DNA of 64,000 nt from Lachnospira pectinoschiza (GTDB lineage: Bacteria > Bacillota > Clostridia > Lachnospirales > Lachnospiraceae), in contig NZ_FNHZ01000002.1 of NCBI RefSeq assembly GCF_900103815.1, positions 248,001-312,000 on the forward strand. The letters are read 5' to 3'. The notes below the pieces were generated by a model that searched no databases, was not told the DNA's origin, and saw nothing but the letters and a program-made list of their open reading frames with translations. The position numbers and the translations under genes are program-made. The first letter of the stretch is position 1; every line of letters begins with the position of its first letter. This document shows, one piece after another, positions 26,825 to 35,637 of this stretch.

Positions 26825-28018
26825 TTACAAAACAAGGTCAACGTGACTAATTGTGCCCACAGCCCCAGAGCTTTCCTTTAGATAAACTCCAGTCCTTTTA
26901 ATTTCTGCATTTAGATTATTATCGCTATCCTTTAAGCTAAACTGACTATTGGCGCTATCAAGATAAATTGCCCCCACATCTGCCTTCTTTAAATCAATAA
27001 GCAAATCTCTTCCTTCACTATCCTTTGTCCAAACCTTAAGCTTATTAAATATAGAATCATTTTCATCAATCCAGCCATTGCCATCTTCATCGAAGGCAGC
27101 TAAATCCTTAAAGCCATCCCCTGATTTTGTACCAAAAAGTTCGGAACCATCATTAATTACGCCATCATTATTTTTATCCAAGGCTAAAAAGCCCGAACCT
27201 TCCCCTGCAAAGGAAATCTTTTCTTCATCCCCATCTGCATCCAAATCAAAGAAAAACTTCTGGTCAGAAACACTAGTAATATTGCTATCTAAGTTAATTA
27301 CAAGCGGGTCCATCTTAATGTAGTCCTTAACCTCTAGCAGGTTGGTCTCTGCCATAAAAGCCCTAGACATGCCAACTTCAAGGTTAAAGTCGATTGACCT
27401 ACCATCTGCTGTCACCACTTTTCCTGTGCTTGAAAATGTAGTGCTTTCCTGTTCTGAAACAAAACCTGTACTTGCTGTGATTTTCTGTCTGGCTGTACCA
27501 TTGCTAACTCCTCTATTTTCAGAAGGGCTAATAACTAGTCCTGTCACTGAAGTTGAGGATGAAAATGCATTGCTAGAACTAGTGGCAATTCCTGCCGCCA
27601 CGTTTTTCTTAGAATTTCCTGAAGGCTTTACATTTTCATAATTACGCAAAAAATCCTTACTTACCTTCTTTCCTGCAAGGGCCGCTAAAATCTCTTTAAT
27701 CATCTTAATCTTCATATCTAGCTCATCGCTAATCTGATATTGATTAGAGTTTTTGTTAGCCTTTAGGAGTTTAGCAAGAGAATTAAGATTTCTTACTTCA
27801 TTTTCCTCTCTATGCTTCTTTTCGTTTTCTTTCTCCTGTTTTTGGTAACTTAGCATGGCCTCCTTCATGGTCATAGCCTTTGATTCTTTTGACAAATCAA
27901 GAATGGCAATTACTGCCCCTTTAGATGCCGCAACATCCATACTTACAGACTCTTTATAACTGTAATAACTCTCTTCATGTGTTGTGGCAAAAGAAATAAC
28001 ACTGCTTTCAACCTTCAT
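26825..28018 (-). CDS. Protein with EF-hand-like calcium loops, no signal peptide
   Basis: 397 residues. The N-terminal half is Ser/Lys-rich with a charged helical stretch (residues about 70-130) and a low-complexity Ser/Thr region. The C-terminal half has three Asp-rich loops, DLDADGDEEK, DKNNDGVINDG and DEDGNGWIDEND, within a module (DPLVINLDSN to LKVWTKD) seen in many secreted calcium-binding proteins. No signal peptide or anchor is visible, so either it stays inside or it leaves by a non-classical route. The function is unknown. The start has AAAGGAG upstream. Confidence 0.7.
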   Translation of the reverse strand: MKVESSVISFATTHEESYYSYKESVSMDVAASKGAVIAILDLSKESKAMTMKEAMLSYQKQEKENEKKHREENEVRNLNSLAKLLKANKNSNQYQISDELDMKIKMIKEILAALAGKKVSKDFLRNYENVKPSGNSKKNVAAGIATSSSNAFSSSTSVTGLVISPSENRGVSNGTARQKITASTGFVSEQESTTFSSTGKVVTADGRSIDFNLEVGMSRAFMAETNLLEVKDYIKMDPLVINLDSNITSVSDQKFFFDLDADGDEEKISFAGEGSGFLALDKNNDGVINDGSELFGTKSGDGFKDLAAFDEDGNGWIDENDSIFNKLKVWTKDSEGRDLLIDLKKADVGAIYLDSANSQFSLKDSDNNLNAEIKRTGVYLKESSGAVGTISHVDLVL

Positions 28019-28041
28019 AACGGACTCCTTTCCGTAAACGC

Positions 28042-28059
28042 GGGTAAATCCATTTACCC
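28042..28059 (-). promoter_or_regulatory. Leader hairpin before the EF-hand-like gene
   Basis: GGGTAAA-TCCA-TTTACCC is a perfect 7-base stem placed between the preceding terminator and the ribosome site. It has no T-run on the minus strand, so it may affect mRNA stability or translation. Confidence 0.35.
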
Positions 28060-28060
28060 T

Positions 28061-28105
28061 AAAAAAAAAGTTTCTAGAAAAGCCTGGTAAGACTAATCTA
28101 GAAAC
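28061..28105 (-). terminator. Rho-independent terminator
   Basis: GTTTCTAGA (28070-28078) pairs with TCTAGAAAC (28097-28105). On the minus strand nine T follow. It ends the lipoprotein gene at 28164-28943. Confidence 0.9.
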
Positions 28106-28163
28106 TATATCGGTTGCTTTAGCAAAAAACTTTATAGCTAAATTATATTACATTTGAAAATTA

Positions 28164-28943
28164 TTAATTTTCAGACTTATATGAACTAACACCATCTGTA
28201 CTCATATAATAAAAATTAAGTTCTACTGGATTTGAATTCTCAAAAACCTGATTATATATTTTTTCATATTCGGACTTAGAAATTGGATTTTCGTAGTCGA
28301 TACTGTTGCCGTTTAAACCAACAAAATATACAGTGCCTGCATTTTCAACATCCACATTATCAGGATAATCAGTAGGCTCTATATCCTTGTCCCAAGAATC
28401 GGCTGATAAAACCTGCTTATAACTATCTGTACTCTCATCATACTTATAGGCATCGTATGGATTCATATAACCATAGCCCTGATTATGATACCAAGGCAAG
28501 TAAGCTACGCCGTTATCGTAAAATGTTAACATCATGCTAGATAAGCCTTCGTCTATAAACTCATCCTTATCCACGTCATACTCATAAACACCGCCCCATG
28601 TATAGACATAAGCTGCATCATCCCAAGAAACAATAAGCTCTAATTTACCATCACCATCAATATCATTAATAGCAAATAAATTCATTGTATCATCATCAAA
28701 AAGTCTATCAATTGGTTCACCATAAACATTACATGATTTTGCAGACATCTTCTCAACTAAATCAAGATAAGCCTCAACGCGTTCCTCGTTATCAGCTTCT
28801 AAACTATCAGTTTGTGTTTCAGTTACTGTTTCTGTCTGAGTCTTAGTAGTAGTCTCCCCTTCGTTTGTTTTAGTCTCATTAGCTGAACAAGCAGTCATAA
28901 GCATAAGACAAGCAAGTGTGCTAATAAGTAAAGTCTTTCTCAT
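28164..28943 (-). CDS. Lipoprotein with an FG-GAP/VCBS-like segment, function unknown
   Basis: 259 residues. The signal peptide ends in the lipobox LMTAC (Cys19), followed by a Thr/Glu-rich spacer of about 35 residues. FAINDIDGDGKLELIVSWDD near residue 90 is a calcium-binding blade motif like those in FG-GAP or VCBS repeats. It should be exported, lipidated and held on the outer face of the membrane. Similar single-gene lipoproteins are frequent in Lachnospiraceae, with no assigned role. It is flanked by its own ribosome site (AGGAGG) and terminator. Confidence 0.75.
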   Translation of the reverse strand: MRKTLLISTLACLMLMTACSANETKTNEGETTTKTQTETVTETQTDSLEADNEERVEAYLDLVEKMSAKSCNVYGEPIDRLFDDDTMNLFAINDIDGDGKLELIVSWDDAAYVYTWGGVYEYDVDKDEFIDEGLSSMMLTFYDNGVAYLPWYHNQGYGYMNPYDAYKYDESTDSYKQVLSADSWDKDIEPTDYPDNVDVENAGTVYFVGLNGNSIDYENPISKSEYEKIYNQVFENSNPVELNFYYMSTDGVSSYKSEN

Positions 28944-29063
28944 ATTTTTTCCTCCTGTGCTCTTAAACTTTAGTAAATAGTAAAATATTTTACCGAACTA
29001 GTATAAGAGTTTTGGAAAATGAATGCAAGGGAAGGGAAACAACGCAAAGCATTTATCCTTACA

Positions 29064-29858
29064 TTAAACACTTTCTTCATCTGAAGCAACTTCTCCAATT
29101 TCAGCTTCTTTACTTGTACCACATGGTTGGTGATTATTTTTATACTCCATTTTATCGTTTTTTAAATAGTAAATTTTATATTCTTCATTATTTTCTAAAA
29201 TATCCTTTATATTAATTGGGATTATATTACTTGCATCTTTAATATATTTTTCTTTACCACATAATAAATAACCATTATTTAGTTTTTTATATATGTGTAA
29301 TTCATCACCTTTATATTTAATTCTAATGTCAGAATTCTCTTTTGGAATTAAAACAAAAAAATTATAAAACACGAGATAATCAACAAAACTTGTAATTATA
29401 ATTATCATAGATAAAACTATGACATCATCCATATAATTATATGAAATTGAACAAAAGACAAAAAAAGACACCATTGTTGCTAAACACCCAAACAGATATC
29501 CATCTAAATGATTACGAATATTTTTTATAACATTTATATTCTCTAGCTTAAAACCTTTTATCGATTCCAACAGTACAATAATATAAACATATAGATATAG
29601 TATTCCAAAGCAAATTAAAAGGATAAAATTATTAAATTCTTTTAAACAACTTGCACATACATATTTAGCAATAACAATATAAACATAATCAAAAAATATA
29701 CTTGATTTTTCATTTTTATTATCATCTAAAATATCCTCTAATCTTGATTTAAACAGTCTATTAAAATAGCTAATTATAAATGGTAAAAGTATACCTAAAG
29801 CTGTCAATATTATATTTACCCAATCCTTAAATGAAACTTCATTAATAAATTCTTTCAT
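29064..29858 (-). CDS. Multi-pass membrane protein of unknown function
   Basis: 264 residues with about five hydrophobic segments (near residues 13-32, 55-75, 78-97, 120-145 and 148-170). A hydrophilic C-terminal domain of about 85 residues is probably cytoplasmic. The codon use is more AT-rich than that of neighbours (many ATA, TTA and TAT), which suggests a later arrival. I recognise no family. It begins 10 bases after the smaller membrane protein, so the two form a unit. Confidence 0.65.
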   Translation of the reverse strand: MKEFINEVSFKDWVNIILTALGILLPFIISYFNRLFKSRLEDILDDNKNEKSSIFFDYVYIVIAKYVCASCLKEFNNFILLICFGILYLYVYIIVLLESIKGFKLENINVIKNIRNHLDGYLFGCLATMVSFFVFCSISYNYMDDVIVLSMIIIITSFVDYLVFYNFFVLIPKENSDIRIKYKGDELHIYKKLNNGYLLCGKEKYIKDASNIIPINIKDILENNEEYKIYYLKNDKMEYKNNHQPCGTSKEAEIGEVASDEESV

Positions 29859-29868
29859 TAATTATCTC

Positions 29869-30195
29869 CTACTTCTTATACTTTTTTGTAATAACTAAAC
29901 TATAAATTACCATCATTGCAATAGTCTCAAACATTACTCCCACCATTGAAAGAATAATATAAGGGTTATTATGTCCCATTAAAATTGGTAAACCCAGTAA
30001 ATTAAAGATTAAGCCATAAGCAATAAATAATAATCCTGTTGCTAGGTTATAAGCCTTAACATCTTTAACCTCAAAGGGTTCAGAGTTTGCCCAAAATCTT
30101 GCTGGTTTTTTTGAAAAAATGTCTATTGCGCCTAAAAACATGATTATAAAACCAACAATAATCCATATTACAAATCCAAGAACTTCCCCACTCAT
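29869..30195 (-). CDS. Small three-helix membrane protein of unknown function
   Basis: 108 residues from MSGEVLGFVIWIIVG, with hydrophobic segments near residues 5-25, 50-72 and 78-100 and a basic tail KKYKK. The start at 30195 has AGGAGA 7 bases upstream, which is better than the upstream frame with 12 extra residues. It leads the pair with the larger membrane protein. It may resemble DUF3784-type small membrane proteins in its helix-loop layout, but I cannot confirm this. Confidence 0.6.
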   Translation of the reverse strand: MSGEVLGFVIWIIVGFIIMFLGAIDIFSKKPARFWANSEPFEVKDVKAYNLATGLLFIAYGLIFNLLGLPILMGHNNPYIILSMVGVMFETIAMMVIYSLVITKKYKK

Positions 30196-30283
30196 AATAA
30201 TATCTCCTTTTTTCATAAAATTATTGTTCATTTATATTGTTACATATTAAGATAATAAACTCAAACAAAATTAAGTTTTTTGT

Positions 30284-30321
30284 AAAAAAAATTACCGGTA
30301 GGATAATTTCCCACCGGTAAT
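30284..30321 (-). terminator. Rho-independent terminator
   Basis: TTACCGGT (30292-30299) pairs with ACCGGTAA (30313-30320). On the minus strand a T-run follows (30285-30291). It ends the amidase transcript. Confidence 0.85.
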
Positions 30322-30327
30322 AAATAA

Positions 30328-31125
30328 TTACAGTCCTAAATAAGCATCAATTCCATTAGCAATACCATTTACAATCTTGTTCTGGTAAGCATCTGTGGAC
30401 ATCAAATAGTCCTCATTAGAATTTGTCATATAGCCCATTTCAACAATAGTTACAGGAACCTGACACCAGTTAATTCCACTCATTGTATCAGTCTCCCAAA
30501 CGTATTCCTTTCTACATCCAGTAGCAGCAACTATTTTCTCTAACACATTTGTTGAAAGTGACTTGCTCTTAGAATAAAGGCTTGCGTTGTATGGATTTGA
30601 AGAGGTTTGGCAAATAGTCATAGCCCCATTAGCACTAGAATTAGTCGAACCGTTAGCATGGATTCTAATAAATGCGTCTGCATTTGCATCATTAGCAACC
30701 TTTGCTCGCTCGCTATTACTAATATTTACATCATTAGTAGTTCTAACCATAATGACCTCATAGCCACGACTCTCTAACTCAGCTTGAAGCTTTAAAGAAA
30801 CTGCTAAATTTAGTTCATATTCATAAAGTCCTGTAGAAACTCCACGAGTTCCGCTAGAAACCTTGGCTTTCTTTTCAGATGCACCAGGTCCTACAGGTTC
30901 TAAACTAGAATCACCTTTAGCTTGGTGACCAGCATCAATAACTATCACGTAGCCATTTGTTGTGCTTTCCTCTTCAGTTGTAGTTTCTTCGACTACATTT
31001 TCAGTAACTGATTCTGTCTCTGCCTCAGTAGTTTCACTTGCAGTATTCTTAGTAGAATTCCCACAACCTAGTAAAATTGATGCAAAAATCACTGGTAAAA
31101 ATACTAGTTTTAAGCTCTTTATCAT
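30328..31125 (-). CDS. N-acetylmuramoyl-L-alanine amidase (Amidase_3), lipoprotein
   Basis: 265 residues. A signal peptide with the lipobox ILLGC (Cys21) and a Thr/Glu-rich linker precede the catalytic domain (residues about 58-262). The zinc ligands and catalytic Glu are in IDAGHQ, YEYELNL, RIHANGS and VEMGYMTN. It cuts the bond between muramic acid and the stem peptide and is tethered to the outer membrane face. Its ATG overlaps the TGA stop of the zinc-ribbon/YARHG gene, so the two are translationally coupled. Confidence 0.93.
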   Translation of the reverse strand: MIKSLKLVFLPVIFASILLGCGNSTKNTASETTEAETESVTENVVEETTTEEESTTNGYVIVIDAGHQAKGDSSLEPVGPGASEKKAKVSSGTRGVSTGLYEYELNLAVSLKLQAELESRGYEVIMVRTTNDVNISNSERAKVANDANADAFIRIHANGSTNSSANGAMTICQTSSNPYNASLYSKSKSLSTNVLEKIVAATGCRKEYVWETDTMSGINWCQVPVTIVEMGYMTNSNEDYLMSTDAYQNKIVNGIANGIDAYLGL

Positions 31126-32216
31126 CTGTAGTTCATTTCCTCCTCATAAGACACGATTGTATCTTTGTTCTTTAATTCAGTTTCAGTTAACATGTCGTCA
31201 GTGAAATCGTTTGGCTCAATTGTACCTTTATACCATGATTTAGAGTCAAAATAGCTCTGAAGTGCTTCATCATTGAATTTTCTACCATGTCTTGCATAAA
31301 GCTCGTTTCTTGCAATTCGAAGCTCTTCCTGAGTAAGTCCTACAAGATCTTCCCTTGTAAGTAAACGTGTGTCACTATCTGCAATAACATATTCTGAATT
31401 ATCAGTAGATTCTGTCTCAGCTTTTGTGCTGCTTTCAGTCTCTTTATCCTTGTTCTTATTGCTCTTTGAACTTGTATTATTATCATCGCTAACTGTAGTT
31501 ACCTGACTATTAGCACTATCTGACTTATCTTTATTAAAGAAATCCTTTGAGAAAAGTAAAGCAATAACCACTATGAGACATACAATTACAAGTCCCATAA
31601 CTGTGATTATAATCTTATTATTAGAGCTCTTCTCACCAGTTGGCTTTGGAGTCTTAGCTGGCTTAGGAGCCTTTGCAGCTTTAGCTTTCTTAACTGGAGC
31701 TGCTGCCATATTTTGCATTGGATTAGCCTGATATGGCATCTGCTGATTTGGCATCTGCTGGCCCTGGTATGGCATCTGCTGATTTGGCATCTGCTGGCCC
31801 TGGTATGGCATCTGATTTACTGGCGCATCCATCATCGGTGCCTGATTTACTGGCACATCCATCATTGGTGCCTGATTTACTGGCGCATCCAGCATTGGTG
31901 CCTGATTTACTGGCACATCCATCATTGGTGCCTGATTTTTAGTTTCTACAGCCTCACCCTCACCTGTAGAATTCATGTTAGTGTCTGTCATTTCCATGAT
32001 CTTATCAGCTAAACCGCCAATATCTTCTGTGATCATATTATCAACAGGAGCTTCATTAACTGGAGCCTGCTGAATAATTTCAGGAGCTTCGTTAACTCCT
32101 TGTGAAACATTTGTCATTCCAAGCTGCTGATTATCTACTCTTTTTACCGGAGTACCACATTTAGGACAAAATTTGGCAGTATCTGGCAATTGGTTTCCAC
32201 ATTTTCTGCAAAACAT
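31122..32216 (-). CDS. Zinc-ribbon, membrane-anchored protein with C-terminal YARHG domain
   Basis: 364 residues. The N-terminal zinc ribbon is [20 protein letters not shown] repetitive Pro/Gln/Met region of about 80 residues (units [10 protein letters not shown] and [12 protein letters not shown]), one membrane helix (residues about 190-212) and an Asp/Ser/Lys-rich linker follow. The C-terminal domain [20 protein letters not shown] is a YARHG domain, usually extracellular and linked to the cell wall. The zinc ribbon would be cytoplasmic. The start at 32216 has GGAGGT upstream. It is coupled to the amidase, so a joint envelope role is likely. Confidence 0.8.
   Translation of the reverse strand: MFCRKCGNQLPDTAKFCPKCGTPVKRVDNQQLGMTNVSQGVNEAPEIIQQAPVNEAPVDNMITEDIGGLADKIMEMTDTNMNSTGEGEAVETKNQAPMMDVPVNQAPMLDAPVNQAPMMDVPVNQAPMMDAPVNQMPYQGQQMPNQQMPYQGQQMPNQQMPYQANPMQNMAAAPVKKAKAAKAPKPAKTPKPTGEKSSNNKIIITVMGLVIVCLIVVIALLFSKDFFNKDKSDSANSQVTTVSDDNNTSSKSNKNKDKETESSTKAETESTDNSEYVIADSDTRLLTREDLVGLTQEELRIARNELYARHGRKFNDEALQSYFDSKSWYKGTIEPNDFTDDMLTETELKNKDTIVSYEEEMNYR
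31725..31945 (-). repeat. In-frame tandem repeats within the zinc-ribbon gene
   Basis: Two arrays lie side by side. One has a 36-base unit (12 residues, [12 protein letters not shown], about 2.3 copies) and the other a 30-base unit (10 residues, [10 protein letters not shown], about 4 copies, alternating V/A and M/L). All are multiples of three. Copy number may vary between strains. Confidence 0.85.
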
Positions 32217-32347
32217 TATTTGCACCTCCAAAATATTCATTGTTGTTTAACTCAAACTGACTTGATTATACTTTCATTTTAAAAATTTCTCAAGTAATAA
32301 TGAATATAATCTATTTTTCTCGTCACTATCTATCTCCTACAAATGAG

Positions 32348-32373
32348 AAAAAGGCAAGCCCTAAGGCTTGCCC
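32348..32373 (-). terminator. Rho-independent terminator
   Basis: GGCAAGCC pairs with GGCTTGCC around CTAA. On the minus strand it is followed by TTTTT. It separates the flavin-binding protein and element E5 from the zinc-ribbon gene. Confidence 0.85.
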
Positions 32374-32394
32374 ACAAATCTCATAATGTCTTTA

Positions 32395-32561
32395 TTTGTA
32401 AAGCGGACATTCGGAATCCGCTTCGCTACTTCCTCATGAACGCAGTGGCACTTTGTGCCACCTGTCAGAAGGGGCTTTAACCCCTTCTGACACTAGTAAG
32501 CTTTATACCCCCGCTTAAAGCTTACGCTTTTAAAGCGAGGGATTGCTTACACTGCGTTCAA
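32395..32561. repeat. 166-base multi-hairpin element, copy 1 (E5)
   Basis: GAACGCAGTG (32438-32447) pairs with CACTGCGTTC (32550-32559) and encloses several hairpins: GTGGCAC-TTT-GTGCCAC, GTCAGAAGGGG with CCCCTTCTGAC, and GTAAGCTTT with AAAGCTTAC. A fourth hairpin (GCGGA and TCCGC) lies outside, on the left. It is nearly identical to 46306-46471, with about three differences. Confidence 0.9.
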
Positions 32562-32649
32562 TTTCTCCGGTCCAATCAATGATGCCACCAAACTCAATTA
32601 TATTAGTGTAACCAATTCTAGCTAGCTTACTTGAAGCCTGCTTACTACG
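32560..32649 (-). pseudogene. Rhodanese-domain C-terminal remnant
   Basis: Minus-strand translation reads RSKQASSKLARIGYTNIIEF and then GGIIDWTGEI. This is the usual end of a rhodanese domain after its active-site loop. The N-terminal part and the catalytic Cys are gone: the fragment begins inside the last codons of the flavin-binding gene and runs on into element E5, reaching a stop at 32530. It has no start codon or ribosome site of its own. It is best read as a deletion remnant whose 3' boundary is the element. Confidence 0.75.
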
Positions 32650-33121
32650 ATTCGTTAACAAGCTTACCAGTTATATGCTCAGGCACTAGCTCTAAGCATT
32701 GTACTCTTGAGAATGCAGCCTTCATTTCCTTTTCAAGATATTCATTGTCATCTGTAAATTTCTTTACAAGCTCTGTGCAAATCTTTCTAGCAGTTTCTTC
32801 ATCCTCCACAAGTCTGATTTTTCCAAAAACGATAACGCTCTTTATATTAAGGGCCCAATCGCCTTCTTTTCTATAGCCCTCATCGTAGACGCAAAAGCTT
32901 GCCTTATCATAAGCCTTAATTGAATCAATCTTATGACCTTCCTTAGCTCCATGAAAATATATCTTGCCATCTTCACTTGAATAGAAATGATTAATTGGCA
33001 TACCGTAAGGATAGCCCTCATCACCTAACAAGGATAGAACGCCTCTTTTGGTATTCTTTAAAATCTCGATACACTCGTCATTTTCTAACTGTTGCTTGAA
33101 TCTTCTCATTTTTCTAAACAT
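32645..33121 (-). CDS. Pyridoxamine 5'-phosphate oxidase-like flavin-binding protein
   Basis: 158 residues. NTKRGVLSLLGDEGYPYGMPINHFY and KIYFHGAKEGHKIDSIKAYDKASFCVYDEG match the split-barrel FMN-binding family that includes nitroimidazole-resistance (Nim) proteins. Such proteins reduce small aromatic or nitro compounds or act as heme or flavin stores; the exact role is not predictable. The 3' end of the gene is fused to a rhodanese remnant, so the last residues (GKLVNES) may differ from those of orthologues. Confidence 0.85.
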   Translation of the reverse strand: MFRKMRRFKQQLENDECIEILKNTKRGVLSLLGDEGYPYGMPINHFYSSEDGKIYFHGAKEGHKIDSIKAYDKASFCVYDEGYRKEGDWALNIKSVIVFGKIRLVEDEETARKICTELVKKFTDDNEYLEKEMKAAFSRVQCLELVPEHITGKLVNES

Positions 33122-33280
33122 CTTTAATTCTCCTTACCTTAAATTTAGCTTTCTCACCTTCTAAGACCTAACGGTAAAGAAATGATGTTACTCCCACAAC
33201 CCGGTGGCCATGGGCATCAATATTTGTTTGTAATCTTCCTTAATTCTAATAAATGTATAGTCTTATGGCAAGTAAATTTT

Positions 33281-33697
33281 TTATAAATCCTTAACGTCGA
33301 TATATTTAATATTGTGTTCTTTTAGAAGCTGCACAAAAACTCCATCTCCTGGAATTAATTTTTTTGAAAATGTACCATCATAGATAGTATCAGGCCCACA
33401 GGAAGGGCTTCTAGACTGTAAAATAACAAGCTCTGCCCCAGAATTTAATACCTTTTCAAGGGCAATACGTGCCCCTTCTCTAAATTCTTTATCTACTGAT
33501 ACTCCATTTTTATGACGAACCACACCCTTAACAATTTCTGATGCATCTCTTGGAGTTGGAAGTCCACCAAAAACTTCAGGACAGACAGGAATTACCTCAT
33601 GTCCCTTTATATATTCTAAAACTTTTTCGTTTCTATTATTTCCACCATTGTATTTACAATTCTTTCCTAACAGACAAGCACTAACCGCAATAACCAT
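33281..33697 (-). CDS. DUF523 family protein
   Basis: 138 residues from MVIAVSACLLGKNCKYNGG. The family motifs are SACLLG-x-x-x-x-Y, PVCPEVFGGLPTPRD and LQSRSPSCG. The conserved Cys residues in these motifs suggest metal or redox binding; no function is established. The start at 33697 follows GGGAGAA; the longer frame adds 22 residues of unlikely composition. Flanking gaps suggest it is expressed alone. Confidence 0.85.
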   Translation of the reverse strand: MVIAVSACLLGKNCKYNGGNNRNEKVLEYIKGHEVIPVCPEVFGGLPTPRDASEIVKGVVRHKNGVSVDKEFREGARIALEKVLNSGAELVILQSRSPSCGPDTIYDGTFSKKLIPGDGVFVQLLKEHNIKYIDVKDL

Positions 33698-33747
33698 AAA
33701 ATTCTCCCTTCTTTTTCTAGTCCTTATTATACAAAAATAATTGCAAT

Positions 33748-33772
33748 AAAAAAAGGCCAGCAAAAGCTGACC
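33748..33772 (-). terminator. Rho-independent terminator
   Basis: Minus strand: GGTCAGC-TTTT-GCTGGCC followed by seven T. It ends the DUF554 gene. Confidence 0.88.
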
Positions 33773-33788
33773 AAATTTTGTAAAAAAT

Positions 33789-34511
33789 TTACATTCCTAA
33801 CACACTAGTCCAGAAATAACTTACGGGCATTACAAGTATCATAGCTATTATCATGTCTGCTGTTGGAAACATTTTCACCTTAATCATTCTAAAGCCGGTG
33901 GCAAGAAGTAGAATTCCGCCACAAGCCTTAAAATCCCCAATCATAGCTGGTGTTGTAAGGGGATAAATCACTCCTGCTAGTAAAAATAAAATCATAAAGA
34001 TTACAAACTGAGGGATTGCAATAGCAGAAACTACTGCACCAAGTAAACATGCAAAAATAATTGCTGTAAAGAAATCAAGAATGGATTTTGAATATAAAAT
34101 TGACTGATCTCCTGTCATTCCTGATACGATTGAGCCATAAATTCCTGTTCCACTTGCGCAAAATAATACGATGATAGTTACAAGTGTGTTACTAAACTCT
34201 TCCTCTGAAAGACCTGTTGACTTCTGGTGAACAAACTTAGAAACCACAAGCTCCATTTTAGAACAAGCCCAAGTAATCTTATCTCCAAAGTGAATTGCAA
34301 GACCAAGGGCAGTTCCCACAACCACTGAGAAAATCACCGCTGGCATATTTTCCATCTCAGTTATGGCATTAATTCCCATGGTCATTGCACAGGCGCCAAA
34401 AATCATATTTAGTTTTTCCTTAAAGTCTAGGCTTAGTAAGTGGCCTGCAAATGTACCTACAATTCCTCCTATAAAAACTGACAAGACATTAATAATTATT
34501 CCTGTTGGCAT
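33789..34511 (-). CDS. DUF554 family membrane protein (YdfK-like)
   Basis: 240 residues with about seven membrane helices. It opens MPTGIIINVLSVFIGGIVGT and contains FGACAMTMGINAI, FCASGTGIYGSIVSGMTGD and SILDFFTAIIFA, all typical of DUF554. The transport role is unproven. It is a single gene with its own terminator. Confidence 0.85.
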   Translation of the reverse strand: MPTGIIINVLSVFIGGIVGTFAGHLLSLDFKEKLNMIFGACAMTMGINAITEMENMPAVIFSVVVGTALGLAIHFGDKITWACSKMELVVSKFVHQKSTGLSEEEFSNTLVTIIVLFCASGTGIYGSIVSGMTGDQSILYSKSILDFFTAIIFACLLGAVVSAIAIPQFVIFMILFLLAGVIYPLTTPAMIGDFKACGGILLLATGFRMIKVKMFPTADMIIAMILVMPVSYFWTSVLGM

Positions 34512-34566
34512 GTTAAAAGTTCCTCCCTGATATTTTTTTCATAAATTTTTAAATTGACTTTTGCAC

Positions 34567-34605
34567 AAAAAATTAGAGACGAAACCCGAAGGGTAAGTCT
34601 CTAAT
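34567..34605 (-). terminator. Rho-independent terminator of the Suf pair
   Basis: ATTAGAGAC (34572-34580) pairs with GTCTCTAAT (34597-34605), with an inner ACCC/GGGT stem. On the minus strand six T follow. It lies 110 bases past the SufB-like stop. Confidence 0.85.
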
Positions 34606-34713
34606 CCTTTACGATGTGATATGTTATTGTTCTTCATAATTATATATAAGAAAATCTATTGCTCTCAATAAACAGTTTATTTCTGTATATCAAGAATTTT
34701 TTTATACAAGTTA

Positions 34714-35637
34714 CTATCTTAAGAAACCAGCAACGATCTGCTCTTCTGCCTCTTCTTCTGTAAGACCAAGAGTCATAAGCTTTGTTAACTGATCACCAGC
34801 AATCTTACCAATGGCAGCTTCATGAATAAGTGCAGCATCAACATTTTTCGCATCAAGCTTTGGAATAGCAACAACGTGAGCATTACCCATAATAATTGCA
34901 TCACAAGCTGCATGACCGTTACATGCTGTATTACCTTCAATTGAAACTTCGAAAATCTGCTCAGAATCGTCCTTTGCAACAGAACGAGAAACTACATCAG
35001 CAGATGAGCCTTCGCCGTTTAAAACGACCTTATAATCTGATGTTGCCTTCTGCTCACCATGAGTCATTAAAGCCTCATGAATAAGGAGTGTAGCACCAGC
35101 CTTAAGTTCAGCATAGTTAGTACGAACAGTAGAGTCAACACCCTTAACCTGTACCATCTCCATCTCTACGTAGCTGCCCTCTTCCTGATAAACATTAGTA
35201 ACAGGATTAAGGACACGTGAGCCCTTGCCATCGCCTTCACCGTAGTGCTTTTCAACATACTTAACTCTAGCATTCTTTTCTACATGTAGTGAATGAATAC
35301 CATCATGCTGTGAATCCTGATCACCACAGTTAGAGATACCGCAACCTGCAACAATAGTTACATCTGCGCCTTCACCAATGTAGAAATCATTGTAAACCAT
35401 ATCTTTAAGGCCACTCTCAGTTAAAACAACTGGGATATGTACGCTTTCGCCCTTAGTGCCTGGCTTAATAATAATATCAATACCTGGTTTGTCAGTTTTA
35501 GATACAATTTCAATATTAGCAGAATTGCTTCTAGCCGCACTTTTACCATTAGCTCTAATATTATAAGCCCCCTGTGGAATGCTGTCTAAGTTAGCAACTT
35601 CATGTAATATATTCTTCTGAATAGCATCAAGTCCCAT
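34714..35637 (-). CDS. SufB/SufD-type Fe-S scaffold, minimal (SmsB-like)
   Basis: 307 residues, much shorter than SufB (about 465). It keeps the C-terminal beta-helix core, with VTNVYQEEGSYVEMEMVQVKG, a Cys-containing stretch GCGISNCGDQD, and the C-terminal helical tail ending LTEEEAEEQIVAGFLR. The start overlaps the stop of the SufC gene by one base. Family knowledge: two-gene SufC+SufB loci without SufDSU are described in anaerobes as the minimal SMS system. It would form a complex with SufC that builds clusters on conserved Cys, Glu or His residues. Confidence 0.88.
   Translation of the reverse strand: MGLDAIQKNILHEVANLDSIPQGAYNIRANGKSAARSNSANIEIVSKTDKPGIDIIIKPGTKGESVHIPVVLTESGLKDMVYNDFYIGEGADVTIVAGCGISNCGDQDSQHDGIHSLHVEKNARVKYVEKHYGEGDGKGSRVLNPVTNVYQEEGSYVEMEMVQVKGVDSTVRTNYAELKAGATLLIHEALMTHGEQKATSDYKVVLNGEGSSADVVSRSVAKDDSEQIFEVSIEGNTACNGHAACDAIIMGNAHVVAIPKLDAKNVDAALIHEAAIGKIAGDQLTKLMTLGLTEEEAEEQIVAGFLR

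Noticed and set aside
31725..31945. Possible CRISPR or minisatellite
   Set aside because: The repeats are in frame within a clear gene and encode Pro/Gln/Met units; no spacers exist.
31713..32012. Plus-strand frame of 99 codons (His/Trp/Leu-rich)
   Set aside because: It is the antisense of the coding repeats in the zinc-ribbon gene, with low-complexity composition and no ribosome site.
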